A DNA stretch of 52,431 bases, from the NCBI GenBank assembly GCA_938012815.1, contig CALLVV010000095.1, positions 1 to 52,431 on the forward strand, read 5' to 3'. Shown here piece by piece: positions 50,827 through 52,431 of this stretch. The notes beneath the pieces were generated by a model. That model did no database searches. It was not told the DNA's origin and was given only the letters and a program-made list of their open reading frames with translations. The DNA is from an uncultured Propionibacteriaceae bacterium (GTDB taxonomy: Bacteria > Actinomycetota > Actinomycetes > Propionibacteriales > Propionibacteriaceae). Every line of letters begins with the position of its first letter. The stretch's first letter is position 1. The position numbers were made by a program, and so were the translations under genes.

Positions 50827-50919
50827 TGTTATTGAATAACGTAATGGGTTGAGGAGATCTCCGGGGCGAGGAATGTGGCTGGCGGGAAAGTGTCGGTGGT
50901 CTCCAATACAGTTGAGCGC

Positions 50920-52431
50920 GTGGAAGACGAGTACGACGGCGCACCCGAGGACGAGTACGCACCCCTGGACGAGGGACACCTTGACGGGGCCGCCTTCGAG
51001 CAGGAGGGCCCGGGGCTCTTCGACGAGCCCGGGGATGGGGGGACGATGGTTTCCACTGCCACGCCCGGGGGGCCGTCGTCCCAGGATGTGGGCGAGCGGT
51101 GGCTGCATCCCGAGGCCGCGCCCCCACCACTGGCGCTCTACCGGCGTTACCGCCCGGATTCGTTCGCCGAGGTGATCGGCCAGGACCACGTCACCGTGCC
51201 CCTGATGCGGGCCCTGGACAACAACCGCGTCAACCACGCCTACCTGTTCTCCGGGCCGCGCGGCTGCGGCAAGACCACCTCCGCCCGCATTTTGGCGCGC
51301 TGCCTGAACTGCGAACAGGGCCCCACGTCCACGCCCTGCGGGGTCTGCCGCTCCTGCCAGGACCTGGCGCGCGGCGGGCCGGGCAGCATCGACGTGATCG
51401 AGATCGACGCCGCCAGCCACGGTGGTGTCGAGGACGCCCGCGACCTGAGGGAACGCGCCTTCTTCGCCCCGGTGCACAGCCGCTACAAGATCTACATCGT
51501 CGACGAGGCCCACATGGTCACCACCGCGGGCTTCAACGCGCTGCTGAAGCTCGTCGAGGAGCCCCCGCCGCACGCGAAATTCGTCTTCGCCACCACGGAA
51601 CCGGAGAAGGTCATCGGCACCATCCGGTCGCGCACCCACCACTACCCGTTCCGTCTGGTGCCGCCGCGCCTGCTCGGCGAATACCTGGCCGGGATCTGCG
51701 CCACGGAGGGGGTGGTGGTGGAGCCGTCGGCCCTGCCGTTGGTGGTGCGTGCGGGTGGCGGATCGGTGCGCGATTCCCTGTCGGTGCTGGACCAGCTGCT
51801 CGGCGGCGCCGGGCCGGAGGGCGTCTCCCACGACCAGGCGGCGGCGCTGCTCGGATTCACCCCGGACGCGCTGCTGGACGAGATCGTCGACGCCTTCGCC
51901 GCGGGGGACGCGGCGGGGGTGTTCCGCAGCATCGACAAGATTATCGAGATCGGCCAGGATCCCCGCCGGTTCGCCGAGGACCTGCTGCGGCGGCTGCGGG
52001 ACCTGGTGATCCTCGCCGCGGTGCCGCAGGCCGCCGAGAACGGCATGCTGGAGGTTTCCGCGGACCAGGCGCAGCGCCTCGCCACGCAGGTCGCGGGCAT
52101 GGGTGCGGGGGAGCTGACCCGCGCCGCCGAGGTGATCGCCGATGGTCTGACGGCCATGCGCGGCACCACCGCGCCCCGCCTGCACCTGGAGCTGATGTGC
52201 GCCCGGGTGCTGCTGCCCGGGGCCGACACCGACGAACGCGGCCTCCACGCCCGGATGGATCGGTTGGAGCGGCGGGTCGGGATGATCGGCGACGGGGCAC
52301 CCGCGCCGGCGCCGCAGGAGCAACGGCCCCGGCAGGCGCCCCCGCAGCCTGCTCCGGATCCGCGACCCGACCAGACTCCCCGGCCCGAGCCCGCCGCACC
52401 GCACCAGCAGCAGTGGTCGCAGCCGGAGCCC
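50920..52431 (+). CDS. dnaX: DNA polymerase III subunit gamma/tau (partial, C-terminus outside window)
   Basis: 504 codons visible. Clamp-loader ATPase: LALYRRYRPDSFAEVIGQDHV, Walker A GPRGCGKTT, zinc Cys in CLNCEQGPTSTPCGVCRSC, Walker B IYIVDEAHM, sensor VFATTEPEKVIGTIRSR. The Pro/Gln-rich linker begins near 52290. The start is uncertain: GTG 50920 is taken; in-frame GTGs at 50890/50896 and an ATG at 51046 (preceded by GGGGGGA) are alternatives. From 50920 the protein has a very acidic N-terminal extension (EDEYDGAPEDEYAPLDEG) of about 60 residues before the conserved core, which the usual family lacks. Confidence 0.9.
   Translation, partial: MEDEYDGAPEDEYAPLDEGHLDGAAFEQEGPGLFDEPGDGGTMVSTATPGGPSSQDVGERWLHPEAAPPPLALYRRYRPDSFAEVIGQDHVTVPLMRALDNNRVNHAYLFSGPRGCGKTTSARILARCLNCEQGPTSTPCGVCRSCQDLARGGPGSIDVIEIDAASHGGVEDARDLRERAFFAPVHSRYKIYIVDEAHMVTTAGFNALLKLVEEPPPHAKFVFATTEPEKVIGTIRSRTHHYPFRLVPPRLLGEYLAGICATEGVVVEPSALPLVVRAGGGSVRDSLSVLDQLLGGAGPEGVSHDQAAALLGFTPDALLDEIVDAFAAGDAAGVFRSIDKIIEIGQDPRRFAEDLLRRLRDLVILAAVPQAAENGMLEVSADQAQRLATQVAGMGAGELTRAAEVIADGLTAMRGTTAPRLHLELMCARVLLPGADTDERGLHARMDRLERRVGMIGDGAPAPAPQEQRPRQAPPQPAPDPRPDQTPRPEPAAPHQQQWSQPEP

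Overview
The window is GC-rich, densely coded DNA from an actinobacterium, most likely a member of the Propionibacteriaceae (an Arachnia/Pseudopropionibacterium-like organism; the family is an inference, not a measurement). Supporting signs are a DUF3073 gene, a 6C-type small RNA, a monomeric isocitrate dehydrogenase, many GTG/TTG starts, many 4-nt ATGA/GTGA gene overlaps, candidate leaderless promoters, and a succinyl-CoA:acetate-type CoA-transferase as expected in propionic fermenters.

Layout. 1-5400: 3' part of icd (minus), a DUF3073 gene, two alpha/beta hydrolases, a decayed luciferase-like monooxygenase, and a tRNA cluster (Glu, Asp, Phe). 5400-15400: a ydcF-pgi pair, a three-gene membrane/glycosyltransferase operon, an SH3 cell-wall protein, an Ig-like anchored surface protein and a degenerate KDPG-aldolase-like gene. 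15400-19200: 6C RNA, an orphan MazF/PemK-like toxin gene and the methionine importer metN-metI-metQ. 19200-26300: M20 amidohydrolase, 2H phosphoesterase, CoA-transferase, secreted serine protease plus small lipoprotein, serB. 26300-34600 is an accessory region: two separate AAA ATPase + TOPRIM-like cassettes of the OLD/AbiL type (one with a frameshifted partner, one flanked by direct repeats), with htrA, an rRNA methyltransferase, a GNAT enzyme and a truncated kptA between them. 34600-38200: fructokinase plus sugar transporter, then a 436-bp internally deleted IS481-type element inserted exactly at the stop codon of a decayed lipoprotein gene. 38500-40130: a tightly coupled Roadblock/LC7 - Aer-like PAS - soluble periplasmic-binding-fold operon, the most unusual gene set here. 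40500-45600: anchored VWA protein behind a perfect 16-bp inverted repeat, Ser/Thr kinase coupled to an HTH gene, TetR/DUF6463 divergent pair, tRNA-Ser. 45600-52431: gadB next to a Na+/H+ antiporter-family gene, the SRP RNA, a TetR-ABC exporter operon and the 5' part of dnaX.

How they work together. Housekeeping genes (icd, pgi, serB, dnaX, tRNAs, SRP RNA) are interleaved with envelope and stress functions. The best candidates for undescribed biology are the Roadblock-PAS-binding-protein operon, which looks like a cytoplasmic sensory module without a kinase or GTPase next to it, and the two ATPase/TOPRIM cassettes, which look like anti-phage or anti-plasmid systems. All functional calls come from reading motifs and family resemblance by eye; no database search was run.
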